From: Odontesthes bonariensis
Taxonomy: Eukaryota; Chordata; Actinopteri; Atheriniformes; Atherinopsidae
Assembly: GCF_027942865.1 (NCBI RefSeq)
Contig: NC_134510.1
Location: forward strand, 8,156,001 to 8,220,000
Direction of reading: 5' to 3'
DNA length: 64,000 nt
Translations under genes and position numbers: made by a program
Shown here: one piece after another, positions 1 to 10,841 of the stretch
How positions within the stretch are numbered: the stretch's first letter is position 1
Layout: each line of letters starts with the position of its first letter
The notes under the pieces: model-generated
Databases searched by the model: none
Seen by the model: the letters and a program-made list of their open reading frames with translations, nothing else
Told to the model about the DNA's origin: nothing

Positions 1-2520
1 AACTATTGGCAGTAAGTTTTCGTCCATATTATTTGCCAAGAGAGTTCACCAGTGTTGTTTTGGTGGCTGTTTACATTCCACCCTCAGCGGTTGCCGACAC
101 TGCATGTGATGTCATCAGTTCCGTTGTTGCTAAGATACAGACTCAACACCCCAATTCTTTTGTGGCAATATCTGGTGATTTTAATCATGCCTCACTCTCT
201 GCTACACTGCCAACTTTTCAACAGTTTGTCAGCTGCTCTACCAGAGAAAACAAGACATTGGATTTGTTTTACACAAATGTCAAGGATTCATACATTTCCA
301 AATCAAGACCTCCCCTGGGAAAATCAGATCACAACCTTGTTTTTCTCTGTTCAGCATATAAACCCCTTGTCCAGAGACTACCTGTCATAAAAAGGACTGT
401 TAGAAAGTGGTCACATGATGCTGAAGAAGCCTTACAGGGTTGTTTTGATGCAACTGATTGGATTTCTCTTTGTAAGCCACATGGAGAGGACATTAATGCC
501 ATGACTGAGTGTGTGACTGACTATATAAACTTCTGTGTGGACAACACCATCCCCACCAGAACAGTGAGATGCTTCCCTAATAACAAACCCTGGATCACCA
601 GTGAGCTAAAGGAACTATTGAACAAGAAAAAAAGAGCCTTTAGGGAGCGAGACAGGGAGTTACTGAGGAGTATACAGAAGCAGCTCAAAGTCAAGATAAG
701 AGAGAGCAAGGAGGTGTATAGAAAGAAGCTTGAGAGTAAACTGCAGAGGAACAATATCAGAGATGTGTGGTCAGGAATGAAGAAGATCACAGGCCTCAAG
801 CAGAGGGAGGATCGGATGGATGGAAGTCTGGACAGAGCAAATGAGCTGAACACATTCTTCAACAGGTTCAGTTCAGGAACAAGCTCACCATCCTCCCATC
901 CTGTTCCCAGCCAAAGAGACATCCCACCCTCCTCTGACCCACAGCTTTCCTGTAACATCTCCACCTCCACCTCAGTCATGGATTCTTCTGCTTCCACTAG
1001 TTTGTCATCAACCCAATCAGGAGATGCTGCTGTCCCCTTTGCCTCCCCCTCCCACTTTTCTGTTTCTAGAAGTCAGGTGAAGAGGCAGTTGGAAAGACTG
1101 AACCGGAACAAGGCTGCAGGTCCAGATGGTGTCAGCCCCCGAGTCCTGAAGGCCTGTGCAGAGCAGCTCTGTGGGATTCTGCAACACCTTTTCAACCTTA
1201 GCTTGACCCAAGAGAAGGTACCACTGTTGTGGAAGACATCCTGTCTGGTTCCGGTACCAAAGAAAACTCACCCTTCAGACATCAATGACTACAGACCTGT
1301 TTCCCTGACATCCCACATCATGAAGGTCCTGGAGAGACTCCTGTTGACCCACCTGTGTAAGCAAACCAGCACATATCAGGACCCCCTGCAGTTTGCTTAT
1401 CGCCATGGAGTTGGAGTTGAAGACGCTATCATACACCTGCTTCAACAAACCCACTGTCATCTGGATAAAGCAGGCAGCACTGTGAGGATCATGTTCTTTG
1501 ATTTCTCCAGTGCATTTAACACAATCCAGCCTGATCTGCTTAGTCTGAAACTCCAGAAGACTCAGGTGGAGGCCTCAACAATCACCTGGATTAATGACTA
1601 CCTGACAAACAGACCACAGTTTGTCAGACTGAAGAATTGTGTGTCTAACCAGGTGATCAGCAGCACAGGAGCACCACAGGGGACTGTACTCTCACCATTC
1701 CTTTTCACTCTGTACACTTCAGACTTCCAGTACAAGTCAGACTCCTGTCATCTACAGAAATATTCAGATGACTCTGCAGTTGTCGGGTGTATCAGAGATG
1801 GACAAGAAGCTGAGTACAGAGAGCTGGTGGACCGCTTTGTGGCATGGTGTGGGAACAATCATCTCATCTTGAATGTTAACAAAACAAAGGAGATGATTGT
1901 AGATTTCAGGAGAAACAAGGTCAGATCAAACCCTGTTTCCATCATGGGAGAAGAAGTGGAGGTGGTTGAGGAATATAAATACCTTGGTGTTCATGTGGAC
2001 AACAGACTGGACTGGAGACACAACAGTGAAGCAATCTACAAGAAAGGACAGAGCAGACTGTACTTCTTGAGGAAGCTAAGGTCCTTCAAGGTTTGCAACA
2101 AGATGTTGCAGATCTTCTACAAGTCTGTTGTTGAGAGCGTCATTTCCTCTTGCGTCATCTGTTGGGGCAGCAGCATCAGAACCAGGGACCTAAAAAGACT
2201 CAACAACCTGATAAAGAAGGCTGGTTCTGTTCTGGGGACGACTGTGGAACCTCTGGAGACAATAATGCAAAGAAGGATTTTGCATAAAATCAAGAGAATT
2301 ATGGACAACCCTGAACATCCTCTCCATGAGACTGTTATCAGAAAACAGAGTCTCTTCAGTCAAAGGCTTCTTCAGTTTGGATGCAAAACGGACCGCTACA
2401 GGAAATCTTTCCTGCCCACAGCCATCAGCATCTATAATAACTCTTTGATTTAATTGAGCTACATCAACATTTAATTTCCCTCTGGGATAAATAAAGTATT
2501 TTGAATTGAATTGAATTGAA
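1..2520 (+). mobile_element. L2/Maui-like LINE, 3' portion
   Basis: The reverse transcriptase ORF is followed by a short 3' UTR containing AATAAA-type sequence near 2490 and a terminal TTGAA pentamer run at about 2501-2520, the tail style of fish L2 elements rather than a poly(A). The sequence after 2520 is a different LINE in the same orientation, so this copy abuts or inserted into it. The 5' end is not in the window, so the target-site duplication cannot be checked. Confidence 0.85.
3..2453 (+). CDS. L2-type LINE ORF2 (endonuclease C-terminus and reverse transcriptase)
   Basis: The frame is open from the window edge to a TAA at 2453 (about 815 codons), so the 5' part of the ORF lies outside the window. 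The first ~120 residues are the end of an APE-type endonuclease, with the SDH motif (GKSDHNLVF) near residue 105. The reverse transcriptase follows: FFDFSSAFNT near residue 497, GAPQGTVLSPFLFTLY near 555 and the catalytic box as YSDD near 586 (FADD or YADD is usual). A LINE C-terminal region closes it. Its role would be target-primed reverse transcription. No frameshift or internal stop is present, which is rare in this window and suggests a fairly young copy. L2 clade (Maui-like) is my assignment from the motifs and from the short pentamer-repeat 3' tail. Confidence 0.88.
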   Translation, partial: LLAVSFRPYYLPREFTSVVLVAVYIPPSAVADTACDVISSVVAKIQTQHPNSFVAISGDFNHASLSATLPTFQQFVSCSTRENKTLDLFYTNVKDSYISKSRPPLGKSDHNLVFLCSAYKPLVQRLPVIKRTVRKWSHDAEEALQGCFDATDWISLCKPHGEDINAMTECVTDYINFCVDNTIPTRTVRCFPNNKPWITSELKELLNKKKRAFRERDRELLRSIQKQLKVKIRESKEVYRKKLESKLQRNNIRDVWSGMKKITGLKQREDRMDGSLDRANELNTFFNRFSSGTSSPSSHPVPSQRDIPPSSDPQLSCNISTSTSVMDSSASTSLSSTQSGDAAVPFASPSHFSVSRSQVKRQLERLNRNKAAGPDGVSPRVLKACAEQLCGILQHLFNLSLTQEKVPLLWKTSCLVPVPKKTHPSDINDYRPVSLTSHIMKVLERLLLTHLCKQTSTYQDPLQFAYRHGVGVEDAIIHLLQQTHCHLDKAGSTVRIMFFDFSSAFNTIQPDLLSLKLQKTQVEASTITWINDYLTNRPQFVRLKNCVSNQVISSTGAPQGTVLSPFLFTLYTSDFQYKSDSCHLQKYSDDSAVVGCIRDGQEAEYRELVDRFVAWCGNNHLILNVNKTKEMIVDFRRNKVRSNPVSIMGEEVEVVEEYKYLGVHVDNRLDWRHNSEAIYKKGQSRLYFLRKLRSFKVCNKMLQIFYKSVVESVISSCVICWGSSIRTRDLKRLNNLIKKAGSVLGTTVEPLETIMQRRILHKIKRIMDNPEHPLHETVIRKQSLFSQRLLQFGCKTDRYRKSFLPTAISIYNNSLI

Positions 2521-5180
2521 TCATTATTCTTAAAAGGGTCCTGTTTGAGCCAACAAAGGTAATTCTAGATACTGACGGCCGCTATGTCATAGTCTCGGGA
2601 GGCTTCAAAATATACCAGTGGTCTTATTTTCAGTTTGCGCCGACCTGGGACGATGATCAATTTTTCATGAGGCTCTTTGCAAAAATTCCAAAGGCTGACA
2701 GTCACTGCATTATCATAGGTGGGGGCTTCAATCTGGTGCAGGATGTGACTCAAGAATCAAGAATCTTTATTGTCACTATGCAGGCATAGTGAAATTTTGT
2801 TCAGGAGCTCTTGGCTTTGGATACACAAAAAGATACGGGGCACACAGTATAAAGATATCTAAATAATACAAAAAATAATGAAAATAGTAAAGTTAAAGTA
2901 AAAAGTTACAGTGCAATCCAATTGTTTTATGACTGTATTGCACATATTGCAGCATAAGTAAGTCTGTGGCTATATGACTGGCTCTCCTTTGGACCCGGCT
3001 GTCATATATTGAGTCCAGGTGTGGGAGAGGACTCTCCACAATCCCCTGTGCTGTCTTGACCACACGGGCCAAATCCTTCCTGTCTTGTGCAGTGCAGCTC
3101 CCATACCACACTGTTGCGCTAAGACAGAGAATGCTCTCTGTTGTGGCTCTGTAGAAGTTTGTCAGAAGCTGAGGGGAGAGTCCAGTCATTTTCAGCTTCC
3201 TCAGGAAGAAGAGCCTTTGTTGGGCCTTCTTCACCAGGTGGGATATGTGCATGGACCAAGCGAGGTCAGATGTGATGTGGATGCCCAGGAACTTGATGTT
3301 GTCCACACGCTCCACCTCCGCCCCATGAATGAGGAGAGGGGTGTGTTCTATCTTCCTGGATCTCCTGAAGTCCACAATGACCTCCTTGGTCTTGCTGGTG
3401 TTCAGGACAAGGTTGTTGTCTGAACACCATCCTGTCAGGTGCTGGATCTCCTCTCTGTAGTGAGTCTCATCGTTGTCCGATATGAGACCCTCTACGGTGG
3501 TGTCATCTGCAAACTTCACAACCATGTTTGTTGAGTGAATAGCAGAACAGTCGTGTGTAAACAGAGTGAAAAGGGCACACAGGGGCTGAGCACACATCGC
3601 TGCGGTGTGCCTGTGCTCAGGATCAGTGTGGACGATGTGACAGATCTTCCCCTACACAAACCCCACAGTCCAAATCAGCGAACATAGTAAAAACTTACAC
3701 ATCACAATTGGGAATCTCTGATCCCTGGAGGTTTAAAAAAACCCATGTTGGAGCTTTTTCTTTTTTTTCCCATGTACACAACACATTTTCCCGAATTGAT
3801 TTCTTTCTACTTGATAACAATCTCCTTGACTGCATGAGTGCATGTGAGTATCACCCAATAACCACCTCTGACCATGCTCCTACCACAGTTCCACAGGATA
3901 CAACTCCACATTCACGATGGAGGTTCAGTTCGCACTTGCTGGCAGATAACAAGTTTAAAGATTTTGTTGCAACTCAAATTCATTCTTACATAGAGTTCAA
4001 TGACACCCCTGATGTCAGCAGTAGCATTCTGTGGGAAGTGCATAAAGCCACTATCTGTGTACAGGTGATATCTTATATTTCCCAAATAAGAAGGACTGAA
4101 CAGGTCAGGCTGGCTGAAATTGCAGAGAAACTTCTAAAGCTCGAGGGGACCTACTCCACCTCTCCATCCCTTACCCTCTATAAAAAACTACTACATTTGG
4201 AACATGACCTGTTACTGACAGGTGTAGTGGAGAGACAGCTGCGACAATCAAAACAAAACTTTTTTGAACAGGGAGATATGACAGGGAGACTATTGGCACA
4301 GCAGGCCCGTGCAGCTAGTGCTTCTGGACTGATCTCTCAAATTAAGCTACCTGATGGTAGCCATACTTCTGACCCAGCAATCAGTGAGGAAATCTTTTTC
4401 TAATTTCAATACCACACTATATACCTCTGAATACAACCCAATTACTGTAGCGACCCCCAACCCTTTAGACCAGTTAACGTATCCTCAGATTGACATAAAT
4501 ATCACCAGAGAACTGGGTAGGCCCATCTCTTTGTTGGAGGTGCATGCAGCAAACAATTCCATGCAAAATGGGAAATCTCCTGGTTCTGACGGTTTTACAG
4601 CTGAGTTAATTTAAGGCATACTCGATGTTACTTGCCCCCATCCTTGTGACAATGTTCAATGATTCCTTTACCAAAGGCAGATTGCCAGTGACCTTCTATG
4701 AGGCGTCTATTTCACTGCTTCTAAAGAAAGACAGGAATCCTACCTCCTGTGGGAACTATAGACCTATCTCACACTAGATTATAAGATTCTGACAAAGGTT
4801 CTCGCCCTCCGCCTCCTCAGTATGATGTCATCAATAATCTCATCAGACCAGACAGGCTTGACATTGGGGAGACATCCATTCTTTAATACCAGAAGGCTTT
4901 TGAACATCTACATTCTATGATCTGTTCACAGCTCCCAATAGGTGCCCGTTGTGTTTCATCTAATCTGGTCGTCACCAATACAATCAAAATCTGGATCCAG
5001 TTCAGGAAGCAGCACTGCTTACATAGAGCCTCGACTTTTGCCGCAGTTTTGAACAATCATAAATTTCACAGAGGATCTGACAGAGGATCTGATGATTTCT
5101 ACACTGGTTTCATTCCCCTTTGTAGTCAGACTTCTCCTAAGTGCGTGGATTTAGCAAAGATCGAGCTCCACTGCATCTAG
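2521..5180 (+). mobile_element. L1-clade LINE fossil, interrupted and internally deleted
   Basis: Plus-strand translation shows an L1-type endonuclease start (2540-2750), then, beyond a nested minus-strand LINE (2753-3655), more endonuclease with FSRIDFFLLDN and SDHAP (3790-3880), linker and RT entry with GKSPGSDGFTAEL (4570-4610). The RT core is nearly absent: after a degraded SLIS/LDQTG-like stretch (4620-4900) it jumps to the C-terminal NTIKIWIQFRK block (4980-5010). Several stops and frameshifts are present. The minus-strand L1 at 46.6-49.0 kb has the same C-terminal block (SSIKIWTQFRR), so they are related families. A dead copy in a tgfb2 intron. Confidence 0.75.
2753..3655 (-). mobile_element. 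L2/CR1-group LINE, 5'-truncated, nested in the L1 fossil
   Basis: The minus strand carries the end of a LINE reverse transcriptase: FADDTTVEGL at about 3490-3520, then the thumb and C-terminal region (VIVDFRRSRK, LGIHITSDLAW, FLRKLKMTGLS, TVWYGSCTAQDRKDL), open from 3597 to 2893. Its 3' end is the left border near 2753, where the plus strand reads caagaatcaagaatcttta, a heptamer-type tail. The same L1-clade endonuclease reading resumes on the far side, so the copy inserted into that LINE. Confidence 0.78.
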
Positions 5181-5411
5181 TATAACTGTAAAAAGGGGAT
5201 TTCTTACTAATTTACAATGTGATTGGTTGAGCCCGGAAGACTGCTCTGCTTCCCGGCGAGGTGAGCTTCAATTTTGTCTTTTGATGATTTTTATAAATAC
5301 CCACTTCTCAGGCTGTATGTTGTTTCTTTCACAAGTGGTGTTCTGGGAGGAAGGAGAAATAAGAGAAGTAATAATCTGCTTCCGTAACATTTTTCTCATA
5401 CAATCATCTTA

Positions 5412-5925
5412 TTAAAAGCCTAAAAATTGGCCATTTGTATGATTTTGCAAAGAATATCTTAAAGTACGATCGTCTTCTGACATCAGGCATAATGTGCCTG
5501 TTTAACATTACTAATGGTAAACAGTACATCCAGTTTTTTTCCTTTGCCATTGTCTTTTTGAGTTTGGCTTTAATCACTCAATTTGTTCTTTCAATAAGGC
5601 CTGGTGACTATGGATGGTAAGCACAATTATTCTTCAGTTTTACTGGAATGCCAAATCTTGGAATAATATCTCTCTCTAGGGCTTTAGTTACAGTTACAGT
5701 GCACCTGGAGTTTTGGTGGGAAAAGCATAAATTATCACCAGGAATCGTATTTAAAGTGGAACTCTGGGGCATTTGAAGCGCAATCCCATTGCTAGAGGTT
5801 GTCAAATACTGATAGTAGGACACAGACAGGTGCAAATCGGTGCTCCCTGTGGAGAGATTGCGCTGTTTGCGCAGCCTGTCATGCGAGGCTAATACGTGGT
5901 GGCTAAGGGGCAAGTGCTAACCCTT
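5412..5925 (-). pseudogene. Retrovirus-type integrase remnant (copy 1)
   Basis: On the minus strand, 5690-5412 reads like the second half of a retroviral or LTR-element integrase core. IIPRFGIPVKL resembles the strand before the second catalytic Asp, and a CAYHP block is followed by GLIERTN, where E would be the catalytic Glu. The reading contains stops and indels, so it is dead. It resembles the integrases of fish endogenous retroviruses, but the exact group is unresolved. A second, diverged copy of 5412-5634 lies at 10532-10762. The part at 5690-5925 is open (about 70 codons) but not recognised. A retroviral gag-like remnant on the same strand at 7690-8225 may belong to the same insertion. 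Confidence 0.55.
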
Positions 5926-5927
5926 CC

Positions 5928-6450
5928 ACGTAAAACAACAACTTGCACACTGCAGAAACGTCACACCACTTTATAACCCATCCGACAATAAAGTCACAAG
6001 CCTTACCATCAAAACCATATGCATGGTTCTCACATTACTGGCATGGGGACGTTACAAAACAACTTTATAAACAGCATGTCACTTACCGGTTGTCGGTATG
6101 CAACAATTATCTTCTCTAGAAAAACTGCGTTCAAGTATTTAAAACATTACAACAATACATGCCCAGTAATATTGTTGTAATGTTTTAAATACTTGATCGC
6201 AGTTTTTCTAGAGAAGATAATTGTTTTGTAAATGGGATTATCGTCCATTGACTCTTTTGGGCTTTCACATGCGCGAGCATACCAACAAGAGGTAAGTGAC
6301 ATGCTGTTTATAAAGTTGTTTTGTAACGTCCCCATGCCAGTAATGTGAGAACCATGCATATGGTTTTGATGGTAAGGCTTGTGACTTTATTGTCGGATGG
6401 TTTATAAAGTGGTGTGACGTTTCTGCAGTGTGCAAGTTGTTGTTTTACGT
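5928..6450. repeat. 523 bp near-perfect palindrome (foldback-like element)
   Basis: The left arm beginning acgtaaaacaacaacttg at 5928 is repeated in inverse orientation, ending caagttgttgttttacgt at 6450. Arms of about 230-285 bp meet at a roughly 12 bp centre near 6159-6170. They differ by single bases (for example gcgttcaag against gcgatcaag) and by a stretch of about 55 bp, near 6225-6285, present only in the right arm. This is a mobile foldback, a MITE dimer or an inverted duplication. I see no clear target-site duplication and no transposase. Confidence 0.85.
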
Positions 6451-7685
6451 AATCGTACAGACACTGTATTTGGAACTTGAAAGGCTAGAGGTCTAATACA
6501 TGATAAGCGAAGCAGATGCCTGCACTACAATAGATGCAGCTGCAATGGCTTGCAGACACACTGTAATGGCAGCAGCCACAGGATCTGGTTAAATGTTACT
6601 GAATGCATTCTTCCTCCATGATCTGTCATGGCTATGAAGGTGGTCAAGTTCTTCTTTCTGTCTGCCAAATGCACAGTAGGTTTTACACATGCGGCAGTCA
6701 ATTTTCAATACACATGTTTGGTGGTGTCTGTACCACTTATCTTGTTTGTATGGTTTACTGCTGCTCTTATGAACACATTCGATGTCCAATACAATTTCAT
6801 CAATACAAAGGTAGTATTCTTTGATTTGAATAGTTTCTACTCAAAAAAATCAGTTTGGGCTGTGTTATATGATATTACTAATGCAGTTTTGAAACTAAGA
6901 TGTTAGCTTTAGTTTTCATGCTTGTCTGGATGGTTACAGGATTCTGGAGTCATGTGTCCCGATGCTGTTTTCACCAGGATTGTCTCAGTGGATAATATTA
7001 CTTCTTTTGGAAAGTCTTTTCAAACTATGACTGATCTACATGCCCCACTATCACAGAAAATCTAGTTCCTTCCCTTCAACTGCAAGGATGATAGATGTAA
7101 ATATTTTAAATTGGGACTGAAATAGACTCCACTCCAATTAGTTTGAGCATTTCTTCTGTTTATTTCTTTTTGTTCACAAACAACTTAATTTCGTGTGTGT
7201 CTGTGGTTTTGTGCATGACCTTCAGTCGTTATCTGCTTCTCGGTCGAGTCATGTGGCTGCCCAGTCCTCCCCGGATGTCCACGGTCTCTCCTCTTGTCAT
7301 CCCCCTTCCTCCTCTCCTCTGTGGACAGTCACGGGCCCTGTGACTGTTTTTTTTTTTTTTCACAGATCCAGTAACAACTGGAGCCTTCTTCCCGTCGCCA
7401 GCCGCACCCATTGCCAGGTCCAGCCGTCTGGCCACGGTTTCCAAAGTGATCCCCTCAGAAAAAGACGGAAGATGAGGAACACAAACATGTTTCATCACAG
7501 TCTTCATTTAGCAACACCTCTACAGCAAATGGGCCGAATTTCTAACCAAGCTTCTGATGTTTATCTTGCTGCATTTTCTCTGCATGTATTGCATCATCAG
7601 TTGCAAGTTTGTTGTTTACTATCTAATCAGATGTGTTGAATTTTATTTGTTAATTCATTTAAACCACTGATCTCTGGTTTGAAAT
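6451..7685. other. Unassigned intronic DNA
   Basis: No recognisable gene or element. Short open frames exist on both strands (for example 6589-6789 minus, a Cys/His-containing 66-codon frame), but none matches a family I know. A T-run lies near 7348-7361. The stretch could be the interior of the broken retrovirus-like element suggested by the gag-like and integrase-like remnants on either side, but I cannot show this. Confidence 0.4.
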
Positions 7686-7689
7686 TATT

Positions 7690-8225
7690 CAGAAATGCTG
7701 TCTTTAACTGCATTCTTTTGGTTAAAATTTACCACCACCAGGAGAAAAGACAGGATTATATCTCTGCTCTGACTTGGTGATTCCTTTTTTGGTGAGCCGT
7801 TAATTTCTTGGAGAAGCCTGGATGCTTCGTCATATGGACCTTGAGGTGGTGGAGAGGCAGGAGGTGCCGAAGTGGCCAGTGGAGGAAGTATTGGAGGGAG
7901 AGGACCTGGATATGGTGGAGGGTCAGCAGGCGTTCTAAAATGTTCTGGGTCATCAAGTTGTCTGTAAAACATTTAATTATCTCTTTTTTGGAGAAAAGCG
8001 CCTTTTTACATCCACTAACCGGGCTCTAACTTCTCTCTGTCTTTTTTTTTTCTCTTTCGCCTTCTTACATATTTCCCCAGGCAACAAGTTCCTTTAAATC
8101 CAGGTTGTTCCATTCTTTCATAAATTTGATATTTCTTTTGTCTTGATTCTTCATAAATGTAAAAATCTTCATTATCTGGTAGGTCATTAGACTGAGGATT
8201 AGATTAACAATTACTCATTTTTGGT
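7690..8225 (-). pseudogene. Gag-like proline-rich remnant with a PPPY motif
   Basis: The minus strand has an acidic, aromatic stretch at about 8210-8090 (NDLPDNEDFYIYEE). After a lysine/arginine-rich segment and stops comes a proline-rich segment at 7972-7760 containing DPPPYPGPLPP. PPPY is the late-domain motif of many retroviral Gag proteins, where it recruits NEDD4-type ubiquitin ligases for budding. There is no MHR or zinc knuckle here, so the assignment rests on composition, the motif and the integrase remnant downstream on the same strand. Broken and non-functional; it could be an unrelated proline-rich fragment. Confidence 0.42.
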
Positions 8226-8319
8226 GGTTTTAAGTTGTTGTTATTTAATTTTCCCTTTTTCTGATAACAGTTATCAGCCTATAAAAATTATAGGTCTTAT
8301 ATTTACTTCCTCCCTTTTC

Positions 8320-8575
8320 TGACAAGGATCATCAAGCGTCCTGGGGCAAGACACTTTAGCCCATGTTGTCTACCGATGTGTCCATCGGTGTATGAATGTG
8401 TAGAACAAAGCACTGTGTAGCTTGTTAAAAAAACACATCAACAAAGACGAGCTGTATGAGTGTGTAAGTGAATGGGTAAATGTGGCATGTAGTGGAAAAG
8501 CGCTTTGAGTGGTCAGCTAGAAAAGAAAAGCATTATACAAGTACAGTCCATTTACATTTAATTTATACCTTATTT
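8320..8575 (+). repeat. Dispersed fish repeat ending in a stem-loop tail (copy 1)
   Basis: The stretch ends aagcgctttgagtggtcagc followed by an imperfect inverted gcattatacaag and tacagtccattta. The same tail recurs at about 11920-12040. Such hairpin-plus-tail ends are typical of LINE 3' ends in fish, but no coding part is attached in either copy. Confidence 0.5.
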
Positions 8576-8734
8576 CTGGATCTCTCTTCATCTGCTTATT
8601 ATGTATATTCTGAGAGATCCTGACACAGTCATCCATTCTGAGCAAGTGCTTTGTCTGTAGTCTTAGCCTTGAGGTTCAACTGACTTTCCTCCATTGCGCG
8701 TTGTTACTTATACATGGCAAAATTACTTATATTT

Positions 8735-8905
8735 GTGCATCTGGCAGATGCTTTTATACAAAGTGACTTACAGGTAGGCAGGAAAGGCAAAGGGGTCTTG
8801 CTTAAGGACCCCTCCTGGAAGTAATACCTTTCATGCAGGGGATATGAACCTAGGTCATCTACATGAAAGGTGGCAATCTTACCACTACACTATCCACTTG
8901 TGTAA
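8735..8905 (-). mobile_element. tRNA-derived SINE with an L2-type tail (copy 1)
   Basis: Read on the minus strand it starts with a tRNA-like head carrying an A-box (tagtgtagtggtaaga) and a B-box-like ggttcatatcc, then a middle ending in gtaagtcactttgtataaaa and gcatctgccagatg, the 3' stem-loop shared with UnaL2-like LINEs. A second, plus-strand copy lies at 15775-15940. RNA polymerase III would transcribe a live copy. This one has a mutated B-box. Confidence 0.72.
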
Positions 8906-9355
8906 CTATTTGAGAGGTACATTTAATCTAGAAGTAATCAAATATATTAGTTTTTTTGACTGATGTCATCAGAGCCCTTTCTGAGATGGAGGTATAGAGG
9001 GCCCCAAATCATGACATCCAAGATTGCCTGAAGAAAACCAGATTGATTTTCAATCAAAGGGCAATAGACTTATGTGTGGAGGAAATCCTTAAAAGAAAAC
9101 AAAAAATAACTTCTAAAAACTACCTATCCTGACTCTAAACCACAATGTGGCATGTTGGAGAAAGTACTTTGCCAAATAATATATGATTTTGGGGTACAGA
9201 GTCTTTAGGTTTATCCAAATTGGTCAGGTGCACTGTCAATAATCACACTGGAGGAAGTATTGTTTTTGTACGACAAATCCTTCCAATCATGTGGGTATTT
9301 CAGCACTCCAATTCTAAAATGTTAAATTCTAGAATGTGCCGCACCATTGTGGCAA
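8906..9355. other. Unassigned intronic DNA
   Basis: AT-rich sequence without recognisable genes, RNAs or repeat ends. Short plus-strand stretches near 9000-9130 look LINE-like in composition but show no diagnostic motif. Confidence 0.4.
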
Positions 9356-9359
9356 CACA

Positions 9360-9640
9360 TTGCATTAGCTTCAAAAGTAAAGTTGGAGGTATCGCATTGC
9401 TTGTTAACAACAGGTGGTGAAATACTGGTGTACCCAGGACATTGAACTGCTAGCTGTGAGTTTACATCCCTATTAGCCACCAAGAGTTTAACTGTGCTAT
9501 TCTGGGGGCGGTGTATATATTAACTGGCACCACTACTGCCACCGTCTGTAATGTCATAGGCTCAGTCGTTGTCAGAGTACAGATATTCTTATCTCAATCG
9601 ATAAGAGATCATTCAGTTTCAACACCCGTTTGTCATTGTT
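9360..9640 (+). pseudogene. L2-type LINE endonuclease fragment
   Basis: Plus-strand reading shows GGIALLVNN, then broken text equivalent to the start of the LINE at position 1 (LGAVYI against LVAVYIPP; CNVIGSVV against CDVISSVV). Stops and frameshifts interrupt it. A small dead piece of the same Maui-like family. Confidence 0.6.
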
Positions 9641-9819
9641 AGAAATTCCACATAGCGAAGTTTAAGCATTCTGGGAGTTGCTGGAGTTCAGCCAGCAACA
9701 GATGCAGACACTGGCAGTGGTGAATGCAACCATCAAATAAACAGTGAAATCCCTCACAGAACTCTCAAAAGAAAACAAAAAAAAAGAAGCTGTTGTTGAT
9801 ATCCAGGCTCACAGTATGA

Positions 9820-10215
9820 GGACAACCTTGTGTTTTCAAGAATCCTGGAGCAGGCACAAGAGGATTCAGAAATAACAGTAAAAAACTTCATTCAAACTGA
9901 CCTAAAACTGACCTAAAACTCCCAGAAGACACGGTGAAGAACCTTTCCTTTTATTGAGTTCACCGCCTTGGAGGAAAGAGACCCAATGGCCAAAAACCGA
10001 GACTAATTGTGGCCAAATTCAAACACCTCAAGCAGGAGCAAGTGAAGTACAGCAGTAGGGAGGTGAGAGGAACGGACTTTTGCGTGAACGACCATTTCCC
10101 CAAAGAGATCCTGTAAAGATGCAAGGTCCTGTTCCTCACCTAGAGAAAGTTCATGGAAGGAGGCTTTTAAATTATTCCCGGGCAGCTATACTGTGACCAG
10201 AAAATCACTCCCTGG
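9820..10215 (+). pseudogene. L1-type LINE ORF1 fragment (RNA-binding domain)
   Basis: Plus-strand translation across 9880-10140 gives VHRLGGKRPNGQKPRLIVAK and FCVNDHFPKEI, the pattern of the L1 ORF1p RRM and C-terminal domain, the nucleic-acid chaperone that coats LINE RNA. Stops are present. It may be a lost 5' part of one of the L1-clade fossils nearby. Confidence 0.6.
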
Positions 10216-10277
10216 CTGATCTACTGATTCCAGGTGATTTGTATTCGCACAATCTATATATGTATATATCTGATATC

Positions 10278-10515
10278 TACAGTGGCTTGCAACAGTATTC
10301 ACCCCCGTGGTATTTTTCATGTTTTGTTGCCTGACAACCTGGAATTAAAATGGATTGTTTGAGAGTTTACACTATTTCATTTGCAGAACATGCCCACAAC
10401 TTTGAAAATGTTTTTTTATATATATATATTATGAAGCAAACAACAAATAGGACAAAATAACAGAAAACTTCAGCGTGTATAACTGTTCAACCCCCTAAAG
10501 TCAGTACTTTGTAGA
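10278..10515 (+). mobile_element. Tc1/mariner-type transposon end (solo)
   Basis: ctacagtggcttgcaacagt and the next ~100 bases have the look of a fish Tc1-like terminal inverted repeat (cagtggcttgcaaaagtatt type). No matching opposite end or transposase was found within several kb, so this is a truncated copy. A short TA-rich microsatellite lies near 10415-10430. Confidence 0.55.
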
Positions 10516-10531
10516 GTTTCTTGTTTCTTTT

Positions 10532-10762
10532 TAAAAGCCTAAAAATTGGTCATTTGTATGGTTTTGCAAAGAACATCTCAAAGTATGATAATCCTCTGAC
10601 CTCAGGCATAATGTGCCTGTTTAACATTACTAATGGTAAACAGTACATCTAATTTTTTCTTCTGCCATTGTCTTTCTGAGTTTGGCTTTAATCACTCCAT
10701 TTGTTCTTTCCATAAGGCCTGCTGACTGTGGATGATAAGCACAATTATTCTTCTATCACTGT
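10532..10762 (-). pseudogene. Retrovirus-type integrase remnant (copy 2)
   Basis: This stretch is a diverged duplicate of 5412-5634 (shared runs such as gcataatgtgcctgtttaac). On the minus strand it covers the same segment around the putative catalytic Glu (ERTN). Two copies at different positions show a dispersed LTR-type element and not a host gene. Stops and indels make it inactive. Confidence 0.6.
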
Positions 10763-10841
10763 ATTGAATAAGAGAGTCACACCACCAACTAGAAATTGGG
10801 GATTTAATACATCATTACTTAAAGATCCCTTTATTAATTAA

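Noticed and set aside
6589..6906. Small Cys-rich genes on either strand
   Set aside because: Short overlapping frames in both directions, no recognisable domain and no splice context.
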